A DNA stretch of 64,000 bases, taken from NCBI GenBank assembly GCA_963781785.1, contig CAWAHD010000005.1, positions 1,426,001 through 1,490,000 of the forward strand, written 5' to 3'. Shown piece after piece: positions 46,924-55,591 of the stretch. Made by a program: the position numbers and the translations under genes. The notes beneath the pieces were generated by a model that saw only the letters and a list, made by a program, of their open reading frames with translations, searched no databases and was not told where the DNA came from. The stretch's first letter is position 1. The number at the start of each line of letters is the position of its first letter. The stretch comes from CAWAHD01 sp963781785 (GTDB taxonomy: Bacteria > Planctomycetota > Planctomycetia > Isosphaerales > Isosphaeraceae).

Positions 46924-49836
46924 AACGCTTGATCGAGGTGGCGCTGCCCCTGAAGGAGGTCTCCGAGCAGTCGGCTCGCGAGAAATCGATCCGGCACGGC
47001 CACATCTCGACGCTCCACATCTGGTGGGCGCGGCGGCCGCTGGCGGCGTGCCGGGCCGTTGTGTTCGCGTCGCTGATTCCTGACCCCGACGACTCAAACT
47101 GCCCTGAGACGTTCCGCGCTCTCGTGATGGCGCTGTTGAAACACGAGCGGTTCCGGCCCACGAGCGCCGCGAACGACAAGCCGGTCGAAGACACGCCCCG
47201 GAACCGGTGCCTTGAGTTCATCAAGCATCTGGTGAAGTGGGAGAACTCGAATAATCCTGACTTCATCGACCCAGCCCGGAAGTTGATCGCTTGTGCGCAC
47301 AAGTTCCTACATCCGGGGGCCGAGGCGGATTCTCCGAAAGTTCTCGACCCATTCGCTGGCGGCGGGGCCATTCCGCTGGAAGCCCTGCGGCTGGGCTGCG
47401 AGGCTCACGCCATTGATCTCAACCCTGTCGCCCACCTGATCGAGCTTTGCACGCTCGTCTACCCCCAGAAGTACGGACAGCCCGATAGCCGAACGGTGCC
47501 CGACTACATCAAGCGGCTTATCGCTCACAACCGGGCCAAGAAGAAGGCAAGAGGCGGATCGACGCTGTTCGACAAAGAAGACGGGTGCGCGGTTAATGTC
47601 GAGGACGGCGAGGTCGTGCCCGACGTCGAGATCGACGAGGCCGAGTACCGCAGGAATCCGCTCGCGGCGGACGTGAAGTATTGGGGACGATGGGTTCTCG
47701 AGAAGGTTCGGCCGGAGCTCGAATCGCTCTACCCGGCGGGCGACGACGGGAGCGTTCCCGTTGCCTACTTATGGGCGCGCACAGTCGAGTGCCCAAATCC
47801 GTCATGTAAGGGGACGCTCCCGCTCCTTCTACAAATGTGGTTATGCAGAAAACCGAGGCTCACCGTGGCCTTGCGACTGGTCCCCGACACCCATTTGAGA
47901 ACGTGCCGCTTTGAAATCGCGTCGAACTCCGGCATCGGATTCGATGCAAGAAACGGAACTATGAAGCGAGGACACGCAGCCTGTCCCTTCTGCCATCAGA
48001 TCGCGACTTCGAGTTATATCCGCGCGAATCACGCGCCGGAAGAATGGGCGAGCAGATGACGGCGGTGCTCTCAGTAAAGAACGGCAAAACCGGGAAAATA
48101 TATCGGAGCGTCACGGCGGAGGACACGGACACGTTCGAGCGAGCCAAAAGCGCTCTCCGACACTTGGTTGACAAACACGGCCAGGAAACAGTCCCCACTG
48201 AAGCGATTTCACGAACCGAGCCAAGAAGAGTCTCGCCCCCACTTTACGGACTCGATCATTTCTCTCAGCCTGTTTAACGCTCGCCAGATGCTTGCTCTGG
48301 CGTCATTCGCGATAGGTGTCCGTGACGCATCGAAGGAGCTTCGAGACCACAACGATCCAGCATACGCGGAAGCGGTCGGAACAATACTGTCTCTGTGCCA
48401 AAGTCGCTTGGCCGACTTCATGTCTGCGTTGTGCGTGTTGAACAATGTTGGAGGCCGTGGCGTCAAGAACACATTCGCACGACAGGCCCTACCAATGGTG
48501 TGGGATTATGCAGAATCCTCGCCGCTCAATGAACAGGGTGCGAATTGGCAGGCATGCGTCGACGCCGCCGCCGGAACTATAAAACGAATCGAGATTCCAA
48601 AGCCGGCGATAGTCAGTCGAGGGTCGGCAACTTCTCTAGCAGTGACTGGTGGGGCGATCCACGCAGTGATTACCGATCCGCCTTACTACGACGCGGTTCC
48701 GTATTCCGACCTAAGTGATTTCTTCTATGTGTGGCTCAAGCGCACAGCTGGAAAGATTCACCCGGATCCGTTCACGCCACCATTGTCACCGAAACAGCAG
48801 GAGATTGTGGAACAACGACGACACACCTCGCTAAAGACGCGAAAAGATGCAGCATTCTACGAAAAGATGATGGCAAGGGTATTCACTGAGATCCACCGCA
48901 GCCTTGCCGATAACGGGACAGTCGTTGTGATGTTCGCTCACAAAACAACGTCGGCTTGGGAGACGCTCATCTCTGGTCTAATTCGCTCAGGGCTTGCAGT
49001 GACCGCAAGCTGGCCTCTGAGAACCGAGAAACCGGGCCGTGCAACGTCGCTGGGGACGGCCGCGCTTGCGAGTAGCGTAAGCCTCGTTTGTCGTAAGCGC
49101 GCAGAAAATGCTGGCAGTGGCTTCTGGGACGACGTCCGCAAGGAACTTCAGCAGGTCGCCAGAGAGCGACTTGAATTCTTTTGGTCGCAAGGCATCCGTG
49201 GAGCCGACTTTTTTATCTCGGCCATTGGTCCGGCCCTATCGGTCTTCGGCAAATATGAGAGCGTGACGAAGCTCTCGGGCGAGGGGGTCACGGTCGGCCA
49301 GTTCCTCGACGAGGTACGCGCCCTCGTTACCAACTACGCCCTCGCGAAGATCCTCAAGACCACGCATACCGCCAGCATCGACCCGGAGAGCCGGTTCTAC
49401 GTCGTCTGGAAGTGGTCCTACGGCGATGCCAGGGTTCCCGCCGACGAGTCGTTCAAGCTGGCCCAAGCGCTCGGGACGGCCACCGAAACCATGTGGGACC
49501 GGACCGGCGTTCTGGAGAAATCGAAGGAGCACGTGCAAGCCCTGCCGGTTGCCAAGCGCATGAAGATCAAGGATCTCGGCGAACCCAACGCCGACAGCTC
49601 CCCAGCCAGCATGATCGACGTGCTGCACCGCATGTGCGCCTTCCGCGAGAAGGGCGACGCGGTCGGCATGGCCGAGTTCGTCGCCCGAAGCGGCCAGGCC
49701 AAGAACCCGACACTCTGGCTCGTCGCCCAGGCGATCAGCGAGATCCTGCCTGACGGCGAGAAAGAAAAGCAGCTGAATGCAGGGCCTTTTGAACCAGCGG
49801 GAGATGCTCGAACAGGAGCAGGGACTGCTGTTTTGA
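46917..49836 (+). CDS. DUF1156 adenine-type DNA methyltransferase (Hma/DISARM-like), three frame breaks
   Basis: ATG 46917 overlaps the previous stop (ATGTTAA). The N-terminus LKRLIEVALPLKEVSEQSAREKSIRHGHISTLHIWWARRP is DUF1156; next come DPFAGGGAIPLEALRLGC (SAM site) and, near 48676, the catalytic DPPYYDAVPYSDLSDFFYVWLK. One-base breaks near 48036 (deletion) and 48267 (insertion) shift and restore the frame around a MGEQMTAVLSVKNGKTGKIY segment. A third near 49777 hides the true end, MQGLLNQREMLEQEQGLLF, stop at 49834-49836. Joined length is about 970 residues. Predicted to mark host DNA, protecting it from the helicase/nuclease partners. Confidence 0.8.
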
Positions 49837-49895
49837 ACGTACCGACCGCGTCAGGCACACGGCGGCCACCGGCTACCCGAGAGGCGAGAACCACC

Positions 49896-50768
49896 ATGGA
49901 CGACAGCACCAACCAGCCAAGCCACTCCACACCGTCGCAGATACGCACTCAGCTCGAGGCCCAAGCGGCCGCAATTCTGGCGGAAGGCGTGGTTCTATCA
50001 AGCTTCAAGCACCGGGGGCTTTCCGGGATCGAACGAGAAGAACCTGTCCGAAGATTCCTCCGCACTCACCTCCCCGGTCGCTTCCACGTCGGGCAGGGCT
50101 CTATCGCCAGTGCACAGACGATTCTGCCACATCAGCATGACATTATCGTGGCGGATCGCGATTTGTGCTTCATGCTCCTGAACACGCTAAGCTCGCAATT
50201 AATGGCCATCGAGTCTGTTCATCTCATCGTGGAGGTCCGTAGCCGTCTCGGTGAGCTTGACGATTTGGCGAAGAGCTTGAGCGCAGTGCGGAGCCTCAAC
50301 GCGAGGCAGGGACTGCGCCAGCTCGGCGCGTCGGGTTCAGAAACCGGGTCAACCCCGCCACCGGTACAGGCAGTAATCATCTACCAGGGTCCGAAGAAGG
50401 AGGAGACAGCGATTGAACACCTCAATCGCGTGAACGGGGCTGATTCTGTAAGCGGCCGCAGGTTGCCGGTTGATTTCATTCTCGTTCTGGCGAAGGAAGG
50501 TGATCAGACTCCTGCCAGTGGGTACTTGATCGGCTATTCCCGCAAAGAGGACGACACTGGTTTGGAATTCCGTCATCACATTTATCCACACGTGAACGAG
50601 GAGGGCATCGATGGTCCGAAGGTCATCTGGTCCGGCGGCGATTCGTTTGCGCGCTGGTACGCGGCTCTGCTCAACCACCTCTCCGGCGTCGTGGTATACC
50701 CCCCAAACCTATACTCCCACCTCGGAGATCAAATCGCCTTCGTACCGTGGACCAAATGGCCCTACTAG
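49896..50768 (+). CDS. DUF6602 family protein
   Basis: 290 residues from ATG 49896. It also lies in frame with the uncorrected methylase reading, so a naive translation fuses the two; the methylase tail at 49777-49836 shows that they are separate. IEREEPVRRFLRTHLPGRFHVGQGSIASAQ...QHDIIVADRD and the later VHLIVEVRSRL match DUF6602, which resembles a PDDEXK-like fold and appears in defence neighbourhoods. The C-terminus (VIWSGGDSFARWYAALLNHLSG) is conserved-looking. Cargo gene, function unknown. Confidence 0.7.
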   Translation: MDDSTNQPSHSTPSQIRTQLEAQAAAILAEGVVLSSFKHRGLSGIEREEPVRRFLRTHLPGRFHVGQGSIASAQTILPHQHDIIVADRDLCFMLLNTLSSQLMAIESVHLIVEVRSRLGELDDLAKSLSAVRSLNARQGLRQLGASGSETGSTPPPVQAVIIYQGPKKEETAIEHLNRVNGADSVSGRRLPVDFILVLAKEGDQTPASGYLIGYSRKEDDTGLEFRHHIYPHVNEEGIDGPKVIWSGGDSFARWYAALLNHLSGVVVYPPNLYSHLGDQIAFVPWTKWPY

Positions 50769-50780
50769 TCGAGTTGACTC

Positions 50781-50939
50781 GTGTTGTGCGCGAACAATAG
50801 CGAACTTCGGCCAGAATGGGACAAGGAAAAACGACCCACGCAGGGCCTTCTCAACCAGCGCGGGACGTCCGAGTACGAGCAGGCGCTGTTGTTCTGGGCC
50901 TCGCACGTGCCACCGGCCCTCCGAAACTCGCGGCGTTGA
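50781..50939 (+). pseudogene. Second copy of the DUF1156 C-terminal tail
   Basis: The frame GTG 50781-TGA 50939 contains WDKEKRPTQGLLNQRGTSEYEQALLF, matching the true methylase end EKEKQLMQGLLNQREMLEQEQGLLF; QGLLNQR is identical and the DNA aligns over roughly 70 bp. No methylase body precedes it; the DUF6602 gene does. It looks like the end of a lost second methylase gene left at a recombination junction. Confidence 0.6.
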
Positions 50940-50987
50940 CTGATGCTTTAGGAACAGGTCCAGTCTGACAGTCGAGGAGTCACCTTC

Positions 50988-51794
50988 TTGAGCGCTTCTG
51001 GAGCTCCACCGAACCTCGCCTGGACCGTCGCTTACACACATGACGCTGGCACACTCCGCGTCCAAGGCCGGCGAACCTTGTCAACCCATGAATGTCGCCG
51101 TTACCTGCAAATCAAGGTCCGGGAGCGCCTGCGCCAGGCGGACAGCCGAATCCAGCTTCGAGAGTGTCTGGCCGAGCTCCAGAGCACCGGCTTCGACTTG
51201 AAGAACATCGAGGCTGTTGCCGGCACCGAGCCGACACCCAAACCTTGGCAGGTCGCCGAGGTGCTGGCTGAAGTCCTCTTGGAGGACACCGAAAACGCGA
51301 CGTTTCCTTGGCCTCCATCGTGGGATAAACGAACGGCTACCGCCAGTCTACCGGGACCTGACCTTGTGGGCTTTCATGGTGTACCCAATAGAGAGCATTT
51401 CCTGTTTGGCGAGGTTAAGAGTTCCGATGTTGAGAATCTGCATGCGAGCGTGATCTACGGTGAAGATGGCCTCCGAACTCAGATCGAGCGATTGTTGACG
51501 TCGGATGAGCGAAGACACGTTCTTATCTCGTGGCTGGCGGTGCGCGCGGCAGGCCAGGCCTGGAAGACTCGGTTTGATTGCTGCCTGGCCGCCTACTTTG
51601 CCGAAACAGGAGAGGCCGTGATTGTCGGTGTCCTTCTCTCTGGTCGGGGCCCGCACGAGGGGCATCTGGCGCCGGTTCGTGCCGCGGTCGAGGGGTGCGG
51701 CACGGCCTTCCAGGTTCTCCTCCTCGGATACTACCGGCCGATTCCCCTCGCCGATTGGCCAATGGCACTGGCAGGGACAGAAGACAGGCCATGA
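50988..51794 (+). CDS. PDDEXK nuclease-like partner of a Ski2-type helicase (HamA-like by context)
   Basis: 268 residues from TTG 50988 with GAGGAG upstream. Central motif SLPGPDLVGFHG...HFLFGEVKSSDVEN is a PDDEXK core (D, then E-x-K), followed by a conserved-looking RTQIERLLTSDERRHVLISWLA helix and a C-terminal LLLGYYRPIPL strand. Its stop overlaps the helicase start (ATGA), so the two are co-translated, as in the HamA/HamB pair of Hachiman or AbpA/AbpB. I cannot show a HamA (DUF1837) domain by eye, so the family name is tentative. Confidence 0.65.
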   Translation: MSASGAPPNLAWTVAYTHDAGTLRVQGRRTLSTHECRRYLQIKVRERLRQADSRIQLRECLAELQSTGFDLKNIEAVAGTEPTPKPWQVAEVLAEVLLEDTENATFPWPPSWDKRTATASLPGPDLVGFHGVPNREHFLFGEVKSSDVENLHASVIYGEDGLRTQIERLLTSDERRHVLISWLAVRAAGQAWKTRFDCCLAAYFAETGEAVIVGVLLSGRGPHEGHLAPVRAAVEGCGTAFQVLLLGYYRPIPLADWPMALAGTEDRP

Positions 51795-54700
51795 TTGACG
51801 GAAGTACCGAAATCCGCGCCGATCTGTTGCAGGCCTTTGGCAGCGAGCGCTTTGACCGCGCGCTGGGTGCCGCGCGTGGGTGGCTCTTACGTTCCGTGCT
51901 GGAACAGGTCGCTTCGGGCGATCCAAGGCGCCTGACTGAACTCGCCGTATCGGATGCCCTTTTGATCGAGAAAGCACTGCTACTGGCGGAACTCTCCGCC
52001 CTGGAGCAACTCGACCACGCAGAATCCCACTCGGCAAGCCCGGAAGCAACCGTTCTTCGGGGCGCGTGCCAGGATGCGTTCTACCTCCTTCGGGCGCTGC
52101 CGCGGTCGGCCGACCCGGAGCGCGCTCGAAAAGAACTACTCAGGTTGACTTGTTTTGGTGTGCTCGCCGACCGCTCGGCCGACGCTCGCAGGTGGCTTCG
52201 AGAACAGGGACTTCCGCCGCTCGCCCCCGAGGCGGCGCCGTGGCCCGTTCGCGTTTTTGCCGTGGTAGGCGATGCGTTCCTACGCGTCGTGCGAAGGGAT
52301 GGGTGGCAGGACCTCCACAATGTGGCAGCATGCATCGCCGAGCTGCGTTCTCTTCAAGGGACCTTCGAACGAGACTATCTGAGCGCGGGCAACGGCGACG
52401 GCCACACCGCAGCGCTCGAGCTCGTGGCGCTTTATCACCTCGCGAAGGCGGTCGAGATCCTCGGCTCGTATTGCGGCAAGGGAGCGCCGAAGGACGTCGT
52501 GAGTGAGCTGCAGTTTCACTTCCTTCGCTCCATTCGGGCAGCGTCCGCCGGTGGCATGATTGAACTCGATGTGCTCTTGAGATGGCTGCGCAGCGCTGCG
52601 ATCAAGACCGCGCGGAATTCAGTTTGGTGGCTGCTCCGGTCGTTCAACTCCCGCATCTCCCAGCACGTCCGCTCCATGGCATCAGAAAACCTCGCTCGCC
52701 CCATGCTGGAACTCTTGCCGCCTCAACGTCGGGCATTGCTGGAGGACGGCTTGCTTGATCCGGCACATCGCGCCGTCGTCGTGCAGATGCCCACAAGTAG
52801 TGGGAAAACACTCCTGGCCCAGTTCCGGATCCTTCAAACCAGGAACAGCTTTCCAGAGGCCTGGATGGCTTACCTGGTGCCGACGAGGGCCCTGGTGAAC
52901 CAGATCGCACTCCGGCTCCGCCGCGATCTGGGACCGCTCGGTATCAGAGTCGAAAGCGCGGCACCGGTGCAGGAGTTCGATGTCTTCGAGGAGGAGTGGC
53001 TGGTTTCCTCCGACGATGCGGACGTCGTGGTAACCACACCGGAAAAGCTCGATTTACTCATTCGTGGCGACAAGCGTGGCCCGGCAAAGCGTCCGCTGGG
53101 CTTGGTCATTCTTGACGAAGCTCACAACCTCGCGGAGTGCGCGCGCGGATTGCGCGCCGAACTGCTGTTGGCGATGTTGAACCGTGAATATCCCGACGCG
53201 CAGTTCCTTCTACTCACGCCATTCGTGCCGAACGGAAAAGAACTGGCGGTCTGGCTGGACGATCAACGCTCCCACGCGATCACCGTCCTGGCGGCCGACT
53301 GGCAACCGAACGACCGTGCAATCGGAATTGTCTACCCCGAGGGACGCAGTCGCGACTGGGGCCTGCGTTTCCGCACACTCCACACCATCCCTGCCGGGAT
53401 TGAGGTTGGAGAAGACCTCCCGCTTGAAGGGCCACGTCCGCCGCTTCAGATGGCTGTATCGAAAGCAAAAGCGAAATCTCGGGTTGCGGCTGCGACAGCT
53501 TGTTTTCTTGGCCGTCGCGCAGGCGCTTCCTGCATCGTGCTCGCCGACGCGCCATCCTCGACTTGGGACATAGCAAACCTGATCGCGGACGTGTTCCCGG
53601 ATCAACCGAACGAGTCCGATCGGGTGAAGCTCGTCCGACGCTTCCTGGAGACCGAATTCTCTCCTGACTTCCGGCTCTGCGACCTACTCCGGAAAGGGAT
53701 TGCCGTTCACCACGGCGGGCTGTCGCCGGAAGCCAGGTTTCTCGTCGAATGGCTCACGGAAGAAGGCGATGTACGGGTTCTGGTCGCCACGACCACTCTT
53801 GCACAGGGAGTGAACTTTCCCGTTTCCTCCGTCGTGCTTGCAACCCATTTTCTGTATCGCCCCAACGCCGGCACGGAGGAGATGACACCGGCCGTGTTCC
53901 AGAATCTTGCCGGGCGGGCGGGCCGGCTCTTCCAGGACACGCTGGGGATTGTTGCCTTTGCATCCCCGGACGAGAGGGCGGAGCGTATCCAGGCCTTCGT
54001 GTCGCGCCAGGTCGGCGAGCTCTGTTCCGCCCTTGAAACAATGGTCAGGGACGTGCTTGATCGTGGACTCGACCTGAATTTGACCAGCCTGGTCAGACAG
54101 GACACCCGCTGGGCCAGCTTCGCGCAGTACCTTGCTCATGCATACCGTCAAACCAACAGCCATGAGCAGTTCGTTGCCGAGACGGAGAAGGTATTGCGAG
54201 CCACGTGGGGCTACCGCAGGTTGTCGTCATCCCAGCCGGCAGCGGCAGAGCAACTTGTTGAAGCCACACGGGAATACGCTGGAACGTTGCGAAGGATGGG
54301 CTCAGGTGTCCTGTCGCTAATCGACGGTACCGGCTTTTCCGGCGAAACCGTCATGGACATACTGAGACACAAGGATCGCTTGCCGGACTCCTTCCCAGGA
54401 TGGGATCCGCGCACTCTGTTTCAATCGAAACCTGATGCGCTCGCCGCTCTCATGAGTAACGTGCTCGGCGTGAGGGAACTCGAGCTCGAGATGGCACCCG
54501 GACCGGAACAGCGTGTGCTTGCCGAAATCCTGTCCATGTGGGTTCGGGGTGAACCGATCGATAAGATCTCGACGCAGCACTACATGTCCGAAGCAGAAAG
54601 CTTGACAGAGGCGATCACCAAGTGCTGTCGGGAACTGTTCCAGAAATTCGCACAGGCGGGTGCTTGGGGACTGGGCGCTCTGCAGACACTGGCAGGCGTC

Positions 54701-55012
54701 AAACTTGATGAGATGGCTGCTGATGAAATCGACGCCGTTCGCAGCGTGCCCGCCATGGTCTTCTACGGCGTACCGACGGTGCACGGTGTGCTGATGCGCA
54801 CCTTGGCGGTTCCCAGATCCGTGGCGGTGGCCATGGGAGAGCGGTTCAAGGCGGAGGATGCTCCAGGAGCGGCTCCGCGCCTACATCGCGCCCGCGAGTG
54901 GGTCGAGACCCAGCCTGCGCAGGTATGGGAGTCAAGCAAGCCGCCAGGAGTTTCTTTCAGCGGCGATGAATATCGACGGATCTGGCGTATCCTCAATGGG
55001 ATGGATGCTTGA
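51791..55012 (+). CDS. Ski2-like superfamily 2 helicase (HamB-like)
   Basis: 1073 residues from ATG 51791. The first 320 residues are helical and unrecognised. Motif I QMPTSSGKTLLAQF near residue 330, Ia VPTRALVNQIA, motif II DEAHNL near 443, a motif III region LLLTPF, motif IV-V IAVHHGGLSPEARFLVEWL and VLVATTTLAQGVNFPVSSVVL, and motif VI FQNLAGRAGRLFQDT place it in the Ski2-like group, the group of HamB. The C-terminal 350 residues are helical. Works with the coupled nuclease-like protein; in Hachiman the helicase senses damaged or foreign DNA and releases the nuclease (published knowledge, recalled). Confidence 0.8.
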   Translation: MIDGSTEIRADLLQAFGSERFDRALGAARGWLLRSVLEQVASGDPRRLTELAVSDALLIEKALLLAELSALEQLDHAESHSASPEATVLRGACQDAFYLLRALPRSADPERARKELLRLTCFGVLADRSADARRWLREQGLPPLAPEAAPWPVRVFAVVGDAFLRVVRRDGWQDLHNVAACIAELRSLQGTFERDYLSAGNGDGHTAALELVALYHLAKAVEILGSYCGKGAPKDVVSELQFHFLRSIRAASAGGMIELDVLLRWLRSAAIKTARNSVWWLLRSFNSRISQHVRSMASENLARPMLELLPPQRRALLEDGLLDPAHRAVVVQMPTSSGKTLLAQFRILQTRNSFPEAWMAYLVPTRALVNQIALRLRRDLGPLGIRVESAAPVQEFDVFEEEWLVSSDDADVVVTTPEKLDLLIRGDKRGPAKRPLGLVILDEAHNLAECARGLRAELLLAMLNREYPDAQFLLLTPFVPNGKELAVWLDDQRSHAITVLAADWQPNDRAIGIVYPEGRSRDWGLRFRTLHTIPAGIEVGEDLPLEGPRPPLQMAVSKAKAKSRVAAATACFLGRRAGASCIVLADAPSSTWDIANLIADVFPDQPNESDRVKLVRRFLETEFSPDFRLCDLLRKGIAVHHGGLSPEARFLVEWLTEEGDVRVLVATTTLAQGVNFPVSSVVLATHFLYRPNAGTEEMTPAVFQNLAGRAGRLFQDTLGIVAFASPDERAERIQAFVSRQVGELCSALETMVRDVLDRGLDLNLTSLVRQDTRWASFAQYLAHAYRQTNSHEQFVAETEKVLRATWGYRRLSSSQPAAAEQLVEATREYAGTLRRMGSGVLSLIDGTGFSGETVMDILRHKDRLPDSFPGWDPRTLFQSKPDALAALMSNVLGVRELELEMAPGPEQRVLAEILSMWVRGEPIDKISTQHYMSEAESLTEAITKCCRELFQKFAQAGAWGLGALQTLAGVKLDEMAADEIDAVRSVPAMVFYGVPTVHGVLMRTLAVPRSVAVAMGERFKAEDAPGAAPRLHRAREWVETQPAQVWESSKPPGVSFSGDEYRRIWRILNGMDA

Positions 55013-55015
55013 AAC

Positions 55016-55591
55016 ATGACCGACGTGCTGGTCTACTTGCGTGACTACCAACGCAACGAATCGGGGACAATGAAGGCCCCCCCGAATCCGTCCTCGGCCC
55101 TTCTGCCTCCAACCTCCCGCCCCCCTTCGTCTGCCCTCCTCTGGCACTCCAACCATCGTGTGTTCGGCGATCGCCAGCCAGGAGATCGGCTCTGGGTGAT
55201 CACATCGGGCAAAAGCCTGGGCCTGGAAAACGCGAGCGCCGGCTACCTCGTTGCCGTGTGGCCGGTCGCGCAGGTGATCAAGAACCCGGGCGACGATCCC
55301 GAGTACCCGGCCAGGAAGTATCAGCACCGAGTGCTCGTGAACGAGACCGACGCGATCCGCCTGGACGAGCCCGTTTGCGTGGACCACGTGATCCGGGGCG
55401 AGGGGTACGACGAACGGGTCCCCGTCGGCCGCTTTCTGCGCGGTCCGCGCCGCCTCACCGACGAGAAAGTCCGGCAGCTTCGCAGCGCGGCGGGTGCCGA
55501 GATGGCACGGAAATGGTTGACTGCGAGTAGACCAACCAACAACGGCGCCGGCGCCCTCCAGAGCGGCCATGAACAGGAGCAAGAACGATGA
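55016..55591 (+). CDS. Small PUA/EVE-like protein coupled to the DUF499 ATPase
   Basis: 191 residues from ATG 55016, three bases after the helicase stop, and overlapping the DUF499 start (ATGA at 55588). After a Pro/Ser-rich N-terminal segment, LLWHSNHRVFGDRQPGDRLWVITSG, AGYLVAVWPVAQVIKN and RFLRGPRRLTDEKVRQLRS suggest a compact beta barrel. GDRLWV...GYLVAVWPV recalls the layout of EVE/ASCH PUA-like readers of modified bases, an unproven resemblance. If correct it would link methylation to the ATPase. The last 20 residues (Gln/Glu-rich) are probably disordered. Confidence 0.6.
   Translation: MTDVLVYLRDYQRNESGTMKAPPNPSSALLPPTSRPPSSALLWHSNHRVFGDRQPGDRLWVITSGKSLGLENASAGYLVAVWPVAQVIKNPGDDPEYPARKYQHRVLVNETDAIRLDEPVCVDHVIRGEGYDERVPVGRFLRGPRRLTDEKVRQLRSAAGAEMARKWLTASRPTNNGAGALQSGHEQEQER

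Noticed and set aside
49777..49895. Fusion of the DUF1156 methylase with the DUF6602 protein in one frame
   Set aside because: A single extra base hides the normal methylase end (QGLLNQREMLEQEQGLLF); a separate start with a ribosome site exists at 49896.
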